Origin: an uncultured Cellulosilyticum sp.
GTDB taxonomy: Bacteria > Bacillota > Clostridia > Lachnospirales > Cellulosilyticaceae
Direction of reading: 5' to 3'
NCBI GenBank assembly: GCA_934725855.1
Contig: CAKVCL010000005.1
Coordinates: 93,946 to 157,945 of the forward strand
Length of the DNA stretch: 64,000 nucleotides
The position numbers and the translations under genes are program-made. Every line of letters starts with the position of its first letter. The first letter of the stretch is position 1. The notes under the pieces are model-generated. The model worked only from the letters and a program-made list of their open reading frames with translations. It made no database searches and was not told the origin of the DNA. Positions 9,305-19,328 of this stretch are shown one piece after another.

Positions 9305-10570
9305 ATGAGTAAACATATTGTAATAGGAGTAACAGGGGGCATTGCAGCTTATAAAATATTAGATGTTGCAAGTCAGCTTAGAAAACTAGGATATAGCATG
9401 AACACCATTATGACACAAAATGCTTGTGAGTTTGTGAAGCCTTTAGCGTTTCAAACCATTACAAATAATTATGTTGTTACAGATACCTTTGAAAGACCTT
9501 ATACATGGGAAGTAGAGCATATTGCGTTGGCAAAAAAAGCAGACCTCATGTTAATCGCACCTGCTACAGCCAATATCATTGGAAAAGTGGCAAATGGGAT
9601 AGCAGACGATATGCTTTCAACGACTATTATGGCAGCAAGGGGCAAAGTGGTTTTTGCTCCTGCTATGAATACAGCCATGTATGAAAATCCTATTGTTCAG
9701 GAAAATATAGCGTATCTTAAAGAAAAGGGATATTTATTTATTAAGCCAGATGCAGGATGGCTTGCCTGTGGAGACAAAGGAGCAGGAAAGTTGCCTGCTC
9801 CTGAGAAAATCGTAGAGTATGTGACAAATCTTGTAGGAAGTGAAGAAGCTTCTGACATTCTTGAATCTGATACTCTTAAAGAAGAAAAAACAGAAGCAAA
9901 TCATAAGAAAGCAGAAAATACAAGAGATTTAGAAGGAAAACATTTCCTAATTACAGCAGGTCCAACGATTGAAGCCATCGACCCTATGCGTTATATTACC
10001 AATCATTCATCAGGGAAAATGGGATATGCTATTGCTGAAGATGCAGCAAGACGTGGAGCTAAAGTTATTTTAGTATCAGGGCAGACCCATTTGGAATGTC
10101 CACCCAATGTAGAACGCATTGATGTGCGTAGTGCAAGAGATATGTATGAAGTCGTACACAGGTATTTTGAGTGGGCAGATGTCGTAATTAAAACTGCAGC
10201 AGTAGCAGACTATAGACCTAAAGAGATAAGTAACCATAAGATTAAGAAGAATGGGGAAAATCTTATACTAGAGCTTGTACCAAACCCAGATATTTTAAAG
10301 AGCTTAGGAGAACGTAAAACGCATCAAATATTGGTTGGATTTGCGGCAGAAACACAGAACGTGATAGAATATGCCAAAGATAAGATCCAAAAGAAGAATT
10401 TAGATTTCATTGTAGCCAATAATATTGGCAAAGCAGGCGCTGGATTTAAAGCCGATACAAATATTGCTACGATTATTGAAAAGAGTGGTAACATTACTGA
10501 ATATGAGAAAATGTACAAATCCGAACTTGGCAATGTGATTTTAGATAAGGTAAAGACGTATTTTCGTTAA
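9305..10570 (+). CDS. coaBC: Bifunctional phosphopantothenoylcysteine decarboxylase / phosphopantothenate-cysteine ligase
   Basis: Catalyses two consecutive steps of coenzyme A synthesis. The N-terminal FMN-dependent CoaC domain (about residues 1-180) has VTGGIAAYK, the active-site histidine in EVEHIALAKKADLMLIAPAT, PAMNTAMYENP and the substrate-clamp segment LACGDKGAGKLP. The C-terminal CoaB ligase begins after a charged linker (about 183-210), with ITAGPTIEAIDPMRYITNHS and AAVADYRPKE. It is 421 residues, slightly long because of the linker. It lies 29 bases after the ECF subunit and ends in a strong terminator. Confidence 0.96.
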   Translation: MSKHIVIGVTGGIAAYKILDVASQLRKLGYSMNTIMTQNACEFVKPLAFQTITNNYVVTDTFERPYTWEVEHIALAKKADLMLIAPATANIIGKVANGIADDMLSTTIMAARGKVVFAPAMNTAMYENPIVQENIAYLKEKGYLFIKPDAGWLACGDKGAGKLPAPEKIVEYVTNLVGSEEASDILESDTLKEEKTEANHKKAENTRDLEGKHFLITAGPTIEAIDPMRYITNHSSGKMGYAIAEDAARRGAKVILVSGQTHLECPPNVERIDVRSARDMYEVVHRYFEWADVVIKTAAVADYRPKEISNHKIKKNGENLILELVPNPDILKSLGERKTHQILVGFAAETQNVIEYAKDKIQKKNLDFIVANNIGKAGAGFKADTNIATIIEKSGNITEYEKMYKSELGNVILDKVKTYFR

Positions 10571-10613
10571 TGCTTTTAAGTCTAAATGAAAACGTCTAAA
10601 AGGGCAAAATGTG

Positions 10614-10644
10614 GCAGGTACCTGGAAATAGGTACCTGCTTTTT
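10614..10644 (+). terminator. Intrinsic terminator after coaBC
   Basis: Perfect 10-bp stem (10614-10623 / 10630-10639, GCAGGTACCT), six-base loop and TTTTT tail. Confidence 0.92.
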
Positions 10645-10722
10645 GAAATTAAGAATAAGTATAGATAAAGATGCTTATAATTTATTTGCATTAGTACGAA
10701 AGAAATGAGGAGAGGCGAAGAG

Positions 10723-11493
10723 ATGTTATTAGCGATAGACATAGGAAATACAAATATTGTAATGGGTGTTATGAATGGAATGGAATTAATTTCTAGCTTT
10801 AGATTAACGACTCAAACGCCACGTACATCAGATGAATATGGTATTATGATAGTAGACCTTTTAAGACAAAGAGGAGTAGAAGCGAAAGATATTACGGCTG
10901 TCATTATCTCTTCTGTAGTACCTGACATTATGTATTCCTTTAGTAATGGACTTAAAAGATATCTTCATCAAAAGCCTATGATTGTAGGACCAGGACTTAA
11001 AACGGGTATTGCAGTTAGAACAGATAACCCAAGAGAAGTAGGGGCAGATCGTATTGTAAATTGTGTGGCCGCCTATGAATTGTATGGTGGTCCATGTATT
11101 GCAATTGATTTTGGAACTTCTACAACATATGATATTGTCAATGGTAAGGGTGAATTTATCGGTGGACTTATTACGCCCGGTATTAGGATTTGTGCAGATG
11201 CATTATGGCAAAGAGCAGCACAGCTCCCACATATGGAGATTAAGAAAACAAAAGGCATTTTAGATTGTAAAAATACAGTAAGCAGTATGCAATCTGGATT
11301 AGTTTATGGTTATATTGGACAAGTTGAATACATTGTTAATAAAGTAAAAGAAGAATTAAAAGCACCTGATTTAAAGGTAGTAGCAACAGGTGGTCTTGGA
11401 AAAATTATTCAAGATGGAACGGATGTTATTGAACATTATGATGGCATATTAACCTTAAAAGGTTTAGCGATGATTTATGAAAAAAATAGATAG
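10723..11493 (+). CDS. coaX: Type III pantothenate kinase CoaX
   Basis: First enzyme of coenzyme A synthesis, phosphorylating pantothenate; the type III class is insensitive to CoA feedback. The ASKHA fold is shown by the N-terminal phosphate motif [12 protein letters not shown], then [13 protein letters not shown], the catalytic [12 protein letters not shown] and the C-terminal ATGGLGK. I take the ATG at 10723 because AGGAG at 10708-10712 is correctly spaced for it; an ATG at 10705 lies before that site. The resulting 256 residues match the family. It forms a short operon with dusB, 12 bases downstream. Confidence 0.95.
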   Translation: MLLAIDIGNTNIVMGVMNGMELISSFRLTTQTPRTSDEYGIMIVDLLRQRGVEAKDITAVIISSVVPDIMYSFSNGLKRYLHQKPMIVGPGLKTGIAVRTDNPREVGADRIVNCVAAYELYGGPCIAIDFGTSTTYDIVNGKGEFIGGLITPGIRICADALWQRAAQLPHMEIKKTKGILDCKNTVSSMQSGLVYGYIGQVEYIVNKVKEELKAPDLKVVATGGLGKIIQDGTDVIEHYDGILTLKGLAMIYEKNR

Positions 11494-11505
11494 GATGAAA
11501 GCAAT

Positions 11506-12513
11506 ATGAGAATAAAGAATATAGAGACGCCTAACAATGTGTTTCTTGCACCAATGGCAGGGATTACAGATTATCCGTATCGTATGATCTGTAAAGAATT
11601 TGGTGCGGGAATGATGACGACTGAGATGGTCAGTGCAAAAGGGTTACTCTATGAAAATGTGAAAACAAATGATTTACTTTATGTGGATCCTAAAGAACAT
11701 CCAATAGGTGCACAACTATTTGGAAGTGATCCTAAAATTCTTAGCGAGATGGCTAAGAAGGTAGAGGAAACAGAAGTCGATTTTATTGATATCAATATGG
11801 GATGTCCTGCACCGAAGATTACTAAAAATGGTGAAGGCTCAGCACTTCTTAAAAATCCAGAGCTTATAGGTGAGATTGTTTATGCCGTGAGTCATGCCAT
11901 TTCAAAGCCATTAACCATAAAAATTCGTAAAGGTTTTGATGATGAGCACATTAATGCTGTAGAAGTGGCTAAAATAATTGAAGAGGGCGGCGCAAGCGCA
12001 CTTGCGCTTCATGGTAGAACAAGGGAGCAATTTTATAGTGGCACTGCAGACTGGGATATTATTAAGGAAGTCAAAGAAAATATATCTATTCCACTCATTG
12101 GGAATGGGGATATTCGAACACCTGAAGATGCTAAAAGAATGATAGATTATACAGGCTGTGATGCGGTACTAATTGGTAGAGGCGCACAAGGAAATCCATG
12201 GATTTTTAAAAGAACGGTACACTTTCTAGAAACTGGAGAGCTTCTTAAAGAGCCAAGTTTTGAAGAAAGGGTTGAAGTTATTTTAAAACATGCTAAAATG
12301 TTAGAGGCTTATAAAGGTCGTTATGTAGGCATTAGAGAAATGCGTTCTCATCTAACAAACTATGTAAGAGGCATACATGGTGCTACAGAGCTTCGTAGAT
12401 TGATGACCAAAGTAGAAACTTATGATGATATTAAGCGACTACTTGATGAATGCCTAGAAAGAATGCAGGACTATAAAATGCAACATGAGTTAGAAGCAAA
12501 CCAAGAGGCATAA
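11506..12513 (+). CDS. dusB: tRNA-dihydrouridine synthase (DusB family)
   Basis: FMN enzyme that reduces specific uridines in the tRNA D-loop. The TIM barrel begins with FLAPMAGITDYPYR. The catalytic cysteine is in DINMGCPAPKI. HGRTREQFYSG and LIGNGDI followed by VLIGRGAQGNPWIF bind the FMN phosphate. The C-terminal helical tRNA-binding domain follows. At 335 residues it is of normal length. It is close-coupled to coaX; greA has its own promoter starting just after the stop codon. Confidence 0.94.
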   Translation: MRIKNIETPNNVFLAPMAGITDYPYRMICKEFGAGMMTTEMVSAKGLLYENVKTNDLLYVDPKEHPIGAQLFGSDPKILSEMAKKVEETEVDFIDINMGCPAPKITKNGEGSALLKNPELIGEIVYAVSHAISKPLTIKIRKGFDDEHINAVEVAKIIEEGGASALALHGRTREQFYSGTADWDIIKEVKENISIPLIGNGDIRTPEDAKRMIDYTGCDAVLIGRGAQGNPWIFKRTVHFLETGELLKEPSFEERVEVILKHAKMLEAYKGRYVGIREMRSHLTNYVRGIHGATELRRLMTKVETYDDIKRLLDECLERMQDYKMQHELEANQEA

Positions 12514-12515
12514 AG

Positions 12516-12545
12516 TTGACAATATCATAACGTGTAAGGTATAAT
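12516..12545 (+). promoter_or_regulatory. Sigma-A promoter of greA-lysS
   Basis: TTGACA at 12516-12521 and TATAAT at 12540-12545, both consensus, separated by 18 bases. It lies directly after the dusB stop codon and about 90 bases before greA. Confidence 0.85.
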
Positions 12546-12637
12546 TGTTAAATTAAAAAACTCTATTTAATCAAACAACAGATACAAAAAGTATAGAATA
12601 TAAAATATCTGAAGGATTTAAGAAAGGGAGTAAAAAA

Positions 12638-14694
<2,057 letters not shown>

Positions 14695-14739
14695 ATGCAG
14701 TATTGTGAACTTTAAATAAAGTTCATGCTTTGTACTAGA

Positions 14740-14783
14740 AGGACACTTTTCTAAAAGAAATTTTAGAAAAGTGTCCTTTTTTT
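14740..14783 (+). terminator. Intrinsic terminator after lysS
   Basis: Perfect 17-bp stem (14740-14756 / 14761-14777) closed by a GAAA tetraloop and followed by six T. Confidence 0.95.
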
Positions 14784-14834
14784 ATAGTTACACGCTCTGT
14801 TTCTTTTTGCATACTTATAGCCTCTGTAGAAATA

Positions 14835-15122
14835 ATGAAATTTTTATGGGTTATTTTGCAGTATTATGCGTTTATTCTGAAATCTGGACAAAATCATCTT
14901 GACAATAAGTTGGTAAAGAGAGGATATATTATAAGAGAAAAGAATTTGGAGGATGGGAGAGAGTCATTATTGATATTAACAAATTTGGGAGAGGCGGTAA
15001 ATAAGAAACATAAACAGTATGAGAAATATTTTATGAAGGAATTTATGAATCTATTTAGAGAAGAAGATTATGAAGCACTTAAAGGTATTTTAAAAAGGAG
15101 TAGATTATGCACACTATTATAG
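14835..15122 (+). pseudogene. Remnant of a MarR-family regulator
   Basis: The frame encodes about 95 residues. Residues 22-92 match the wing and C-terminal dimer helices of MarR proteins (LDNKLVKRGYIIREKNLEDG, then LLILTNLGEAVNKKHKQYE and EEDYEALKGILKR). The N-terminal helices and the recognition helix are absent, and the first ~20 residues look unrelated, so it cannot bind DNA as a normal MarR. An ATG for a next gene overlaps its 3' end, but that frame stops after six codons. It is most likely half of a decayed regulator-efflux pair. Confidence 0.65.
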
Positions 15123-15398
15123 AATAATAGGAAAAGAGCCAGTACGATTTGTGATAGAAATGGGACTTGGTGCATGTGTAGTGGAGCTGCTTGGGCAACA
15201 GTTATTGCCCAGGCAATAGCCGGTATGGGGATTATGATTTACTCTATGGTGAAATTACCGTGGCTAAGACGCAATAAAACGAGTGCAAGCTGGAATTTTG
15301 ATAGACTAAAAGAAATCATTTTAAATGATTTGGCAACAAGTGTTCAGCGGTCTGTTATGAATTTTGGAATTTTAATGAAACAATACTTTACAATATGA
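15123..15398 (+). pseudogene. Remnant of a MATE-family efflux pump
   Basis: The stretch from 15174 encodes SGAAWATVIAQAIAG and VQRSVMNFGILM, segments typical of the middle of MATE multidrug/Na+ antiporters. The preceding residues (EMGLGA) are in another frame, indicating a frameshift near 15165-15175. Only about 80 of roughly 450 residues remain; both membrane halves are largely deleted. MarR and MATE genes are often adjacent in Clostridia, which supports the reading of a decayed operon with the upstream fragment. Confidence 0.6.
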
Positions 15399-15499
15399 AA
15401 AACTGGAACGTTAATACAATTTATTGTGTTTTTTGTATAATATGATAAAATGTTAAATTGAAATAAATTTATTTTGTGCATATTAAGAAGAAGGGGCAG

Positions 15500-15838
15500 A
15501 TGTGTGGCTATTTGGTTTATGAGGCTGAAGGAATACAAAAAATTCGATATGCTGATGAGAATCTAATTTATATGCTTGGTTGTCGGGATTTTGCAGAATT
15601 TAGTAAGCACGTAAGAGGTTGCTTTTCTAAAAGGGTGTATAAGGATGATATTAATCGGGTGCAACAAGAGCTTGTTGATCAGGCTAATCAGCCAAGTGAT
15701 GATATTGATTGTGTGAATTATTGCATTGTCCATCTGGATGGAGCTATTCGAAAAATTGAAGATATTGGACATAAACAATTCATTGATAATGGAGTGCCCG
15801 TATTTTATGCATATCTTGCAGATATCATAGAAGAATAA
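15500..15838 (+). CDS. PAS-domain-only protein, possibly a fragment
   Basis: 112 residues starting at ATG 15500, behind AGAAGGGG; a GTG at 15476 lies upstream in frame. The chain matches a single PAS fold (IRYADENLIYMLGCRDFAEF ... VYKDDINRVQQEL ... DYVnYrIvhlDG-like NYCIVHLDGAIRKIEDIGH ... YAYLADIIEE) of the kind found before GGDEF or kinase domains in Lachnospiraceae. No output domain follows; a terminator lies 57 bases after the stop. It may be a stand-alone sensor or what remains of a larger protein in this decayed stretch. Confidence 0.5.
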   Translation: MCGYLVYEAEGIQKIRYADENLIYMLGCRDFAEFSKHVRGCFSKRVYKDDINRVQQELVDQANQPSDDIDCVNYCIVHLDGAIRKIEDIGHKQFIDNGVPVFYAYLADIIEE

Positions 15839-15895
15839 AAGAGAGCTTAATTTGGGACAAAATTATATCCAATAAAAATAGTATTAACAAATATA

Positions 15896-15930
15896 AGACA
15901 TATGAAATGTAACATTTCATATGTCTTTGT
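15896..15930 (+). terminator. Intrinsic terminator after the PAS ORF
   Basis: Perfect 14-bp stem (15896-15909 / 15913-15926) with a three-base loop and a short T-rich tail; it could work in both directions. Confidence 0.75.
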
Positions 15931-16065
15931 CTAGTTTATTTAAAATAATAGTAAATTGATAAGCTAATATATGGTAACTATTATGAAAACTGAAAGGCTT
16001 ATATATGAAATGTCTACAATACAAAACATAATTTCGTTGAAAACTGTAGAAAATAATATATATTA

Positions 16066-16094
16066 TTGCGAATTTATTTTAAATTATATATAGT
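16066..16094 (+). promoter_or_regulatory. Candidate promoter of the LacI-family gene
   Basis: TTGCGA (16066-16071), 17 bases, TATAGT (16089-16094). The operator-like palindrome lies 9 bases downstream, consistent with autorepression. Confidence 0.5.
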
Positions 16095-16102
16095 GTCATT
16101 AG

Positions 16103-16116
16103 AAAACGTTTAAGTA
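16103..16116 (+). promoter_or_regulatory. LacI-family operator before the regulator gene
   Basis: Contains AAAACGTTTAAGTA around the central CG step typical of LacI/GalR operators. The 13-base part AAACGTTTAAGTA recurs exactly at 17328-17340, before the transporter genes. Confidence 0.65.
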
Positions 16117-16135
16117 CATGAGGGGGTAAGTAGAT

Positions 16136-17152
16136 ATGGTATCTATGAAAGATATATCAGTTGCATGTGGCGTAAGTGTAGCAACTGTTAGTAAAGCATT
16201 AAATAATCATAGTGATATCGGAGAAGCAACAAAAGAAAGAGTTCAGAAAATGGCAAAAGAGATGGGATACTTTCCAAATTCAATGGCTAGGGCATTAAAA
16301 ACCAAGCGTACATATAACATTGGTGTACTTTTTGAAGACGCAGAGGGAAGTGGTTTAACCTATGACTATTTCTCATATATGCTAGATTACTTTAAAAAGA
16401 CGGTAGAGCAAAAGGGGTATGATATTACCTTTTTGAATAGTAAGTGCAATAATAGGATGTCCTTTTTGGAGCATTGTCAATATCGTAATTTTGATGGTGT
16501 ATTTATAGCTTGTACGGATTTTTATGATCCGCAAGTTATTGAACTTGTTCATAGTGATATCCCTGTAGTGACGATCGATCATATATTTGATAATTGTATT
16601 AGCATTGTATCAGACAATGTGGATGGAATGAGACAGTTAGTAGAATATGCTTATGAATGTGGACATAGAAAGATTGCTTATATTCATGGTCCAGACTGCT
16701 CTGTTACAAAGTCGAGATTATCGTCTTTTTACTATACATGTGAAAGACTGGATATAAATGTTCCTGATGAATATGTATGTGAAGCTAGTTATAGAGGAAG
16801 TCTTGAGGCAAAAATACAGACAGAGAAGCTATTAGAATTAGTAAATCCACCAACATGCATTCTATATCCAGATGATTTAACCAGTTATGGGGGAATTAGT
16901 GCAATTAGAGAGCGAAAGTTATCAGTACCTGAAGATATATCCATCATAGGATATGATGGAGCAAGAAGTTGTCAATTGGGAACGCCTCCACTTACAACTT
17001 TACATCAGGATACTAAAAGTTTAGGTGAGCAAGCAGGTAAGATGTTGCTTTCACTCATTGAACATCCAAAGACAACCATTATAAGAAATCTTATAGTTAA
17101 GGGAAACATATTAAAAGGTGGGACAGTTAGAAAAATCAACGAAAACGATTGA
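16136..17152 (+). CDS. LacI/GalR-family transcriptional regulator
   Basis: Sugar-responsive repressor. The N-terminal HTH (MKDISVACGVSVATVSKALN, about residues 4-23) and hinge helix (NSMARALKTKRTYNIGVL) are complete, followed by a periplasmic-binding-like sensor domain to residue ~335 (VTIDHIFDNCISIVSDN and IIGYDGARSCQLGTPPLTTL). 338 residues is normal. AGGGGG lies 9-14 bases upstream. It is followed in the same direction by a sugar ABC transporter whose promoter carries the same operator, so it most likely controls that transporter and itself. The ligand cannot be deduced. Confidence 0.92.
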   Translation: MVSMKDISVACGVSVATVSKALNNHSDIGEATKERVQKMAKEMGYFPNSMARALKTKRTYNIGVLFEDAEGSGLTYDYFSYMLDYFKKTVEQKGYDITFLNSKCNNRMSFLEHCQYRNFDGVFIACTDFYDPQVIELVHSDIPVVTIDHIFDNCISIVSDNVDGMRQLVEYAYECGHRKIAYIHGPDCSVTKSRLSSFYYTCERLDINVPDEYVCEASYRGSLEAKIQTEKLLELVNPPTCILYPDDLTSYGGISAIRERKLSVPEDISIIGYDGARSCQLGTPPLTTLHQDTKSLGEQAGKMLLSLIEHPKTTIIRNLIVKGNILKGGTVRKINEND

Positions 17153-17287
17153 TTTGACAGTAAATAAGAAATGTGTTTTTATATGAGTTTTTAGTAAAAA
17201 TGATGAAGAAAATTTTAATTAAATAGATTAAACTTATAATGAAAATAATAAATAATATAAAAAAACATGAAAAATTTAAATTTACTA

Positions 17288-17316
17288 TTGCAAATTGCAT
17301 AATAATAAACTATACT
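17288..17316 (+). promoter_or_regulatory. Promoter of the ABC transporter operon
   Basis: TTGCAA (17288-17293), 17 bases, TATACT (17311-17316). The start point would fall at about 17323, immediately before or within the operator. Confidence 0.7.
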
Positions 17317-17326
17317 ATGACTATAG

Positions 17327-17340
17327 TAAACGTTTAAGTA
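17327..17340 (+). promoter_or_regulatory. LacI-family operator before the transporter operon
   Basis: TAAACGTTTAAGTA shares 13 identical bases with the site at 16104-16116 and covers the expected transcription start, a position suited to repression. Confidence 0.7.
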
Positions 17341-17379
17341 AAAAATAAATTCGGAGGCTAATGAGAAGGAGAGTAGAGT

Positions 17380-18285
17380 ATGAAGAGTTTTTTACGTAAC
17401 ACATGGCAGAACAGAGCCCATGTAGTCATGGCTTTGCCAGTATTTTTGATTTTATTCTTTATTATGTACGTTCCAATGGCAGGTTTAGTGATGGCATTTA
17501 AGAATTTTGACTTTAAACTTGGTATTTGGAGCAGTCCTTGGTGTGGACTAGACAACTTTAAGTTCTTACTTGCTTCAAAAAGTACATTCGTTAATATCAC
17601 TAAGAACACCATTTTGTACTACATATTATTTACGGGAATTGGAACAGTATTAAATGTTGTTCTTGCTATTGCAATTGACCAATTCTTATTTAAAAAAGTT
17701 GCTAAGACCATGCAAACCTTAATGATTATTCCAGTATTTATTTCTTATGCAGCAGTTCAATTTATTGTTTATGCATTCATTAGTACTGATACTGGTATTA
17801 TCAATCATTCATTAGGTCTAAACACAAGATTTTATTCAACAGCAAGCTTATGGCCTTGGGTATTACTAATTGTTAAGATTTGGAAAGATACAGGATATGG
17901 TTCTGTACTTTATATGTCTGTACTTGCAGGAATTGATACATCACTTTATGAAGCAGCTGAAATTGATGGGGCTAATAAATGGCAAAGAATTTGGCATATT
18001 ACTATTCCAGCTTTAGTACCAATGATTACCGTAATGTTATTACTTTCTGTTGGTAATATTATGAGATCTGATACTGGTCTATTCTATCAAGTAACAAGAA
18101 ATAGTGGTATTTTATATTCGACTACACAAGTTATTGATTCCTATGTATTAAATGCAATCCTTACAAGCGCTAACTTTGGCTTTACCGCTGCAACAAGTTT
18201 ATTCCAGTCAGTTATTGGTTTACTATTAATGTTATTTGCAAATGGTTTAGTACGTAAGATACAGCCAGAGAATGCATTATTCTAA
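17380..18285 (+). CDS. Sugar ABC transporter permease, LplB type
   Basis: First inner-membrane permease of a carbohydrate importer. Six hydrophobic segments are visible. The EAA loop that contacts the ATPase is seen as YEAAEIDGANKWQRIWHITIP near residue 190. 301 residues is normal for this family, which imports oligosaccharides or related carbohydrates with a YtcP-type partner. AAGGAG lies before the ATG. The partner permease starts 13 bases after the stop. No ATPase gene accompanies the operon. Confidence 0.92.
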   Translation: MKSFLRNTWQNRAHVVMALPVFLILFFIMYVPMAGLVMAFKNFDFKLGIWSSPWCGLDNFKFLLASKSTFVNITKNTILYYILFTGIGTVLNVVLAIAIDQFLFKKVAKTMQTLMIIPVFISYAAVQFIVYAFISTDTGIINHSLGLNTRFYSTASLWPWVLLIVKIWKDTGYGSVLYMSVLAGIDTSLYEAAEIDGANKWQRIWHITIPALVPMITVMLLLSVGNIMRSDTGLFYQVTRNSGILYSTTQVIDSYVLNAILTSANFGFTAATSLFQSVIGLLLMLFANGLVRKIQPENALF

Positions 18286-18297
18286 GGAGGAGAGAAG

Positions 18298-19233
18298 ATG
18301 TTAGCTAGAACAAAAGGAAACAAAGCAGATTTGGAGCCTTCTAGAACTGAGAAGAAGGGCATTGGACAGTATATCTTAGGATTAGTACTGTTAATATATA
18401 CTCTATTTTGTGCACTTCCAGTATTGCTTGTATTTATTGCAGCATTTACTGATGAAGTTGCTATTGTACAAAATGGTTTTAGCTTTATGCCAGAAAAATG
18501 GTCACTAAGTGGATTTAACGCAGTTATGAGGTATGGTAAACAATTACTTACTTCTTATGGTGTTACCATTTTTGTTACTATATTTGGTACATTACTTGGA
18601 TTGTTTGTAATGAGTATGTTTGCTTATGCAATTAGTCGTAAAGGATTTAGATTATCAAAATTCTTATCTATTTATTTACTTATTCCAATGCTTTTTAATG
18701 GGGGTCAACTTTCAGGATACGTAATTTTTACAAGCTATTATGGCTTAAAAGATAGCATTTGGCTTTTAATTCTTCCACTTTGTGTAAGTACCATGAATGT
18801 TATTATTTTAAGAACCTACATTGCTAATAGTATTCCAGATGAATTAATGGAAGCTGCTAAAATTGATGGTGCAGGTGAATATAGAACCTTCTTCCAAATT
18901 ACATTACCTTTATTAAAACCATCTCTTGCTGCTGTAGGATTTATGATGGCAACAGCATATTGGAATGACTGGCAAAATGCAATGTTGTATATTACCTCTG
19001 ATTCAAAGAAGCCTTTGCAATTACTTTTAATTAATATTCAAAAGAGTATTGAATTCTTATTAAACAATGCAAACGTTCCTGCATCTGCTAGAGCAGCAAT
19101 GGGAGGGGGTATTCCACAATACTCTGCAACCATGGCAACGGTACTTGTTGTTATTGGACCAATTATGGTTGCATATCCTTTCTTCCAAAAATATTTCGTA
19201 AAAGGTCTTACAGTTGGTTCAGTAAAGGGTTAA
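18298..19233 (+). CDS. Sugar ABC transporter permease, YtcP/AraQ type
   Basis: Second permease of the importer, forming the membrane heterodimer with the product of the preceding gene. Six membrane segments and the EAA motif (MEAAKIDGAGEYRTFFQITLP, near residue 180) are present. The C terminus YPFFQKYFVKGLTVGSVKG is characteristic of this family. RBS AAGGAGGAG lies immediately before the ATG. A small imperfect hairpin (19270-19278 / 19285-19292) lies between it and the binding-protein gene and could adjust relative mRNA levels. Confidence 0.92.
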   Translation: MLARTKGNKADLEPSRTEKKGIGQYILGLVLLIYTLFCALPVLLVFIAAFTDEVAIVQNGFSFMPEKWSLSGFNAVMRYGKQLLTSYGVTIFVTIFGTLLGLFVMSMFAYAISRKGFRLSKFLSIYLLIPMLFNGGQLSGYVIFTSYYGLKDSIWLLILPLCVSTMNVIILRTYIANSIPDELMEAAKIDGAGEYRTFFQITLPLLKPSLAAVGFMMATAYWNDWQNAMLYITSDSKKPLQLLLINIQKSIEFLLNNANVPASARAAMGGGIPQYSATMATVLVVIGPIMVAYPFFQKYFVKGLTVGSVKG

Positions 19234-19328
19234 TGTTAAAATTAGTGCTTTAATTAAATGGGTTATTCTAGAGAACACAATTTAGTGTTTCTATGAACAA
19301 TTATATATTTTTAAGGGAGGATTTTATT

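Noticed and set aside
17138..17152. A third LacI-type operator (GAAAACGATTG) at the 3' end of the LacI gene
   Set aside because: It shares only the AAACG half of the motif and lies inside the coding sequence; too weak next to the two 13-base identical sites.
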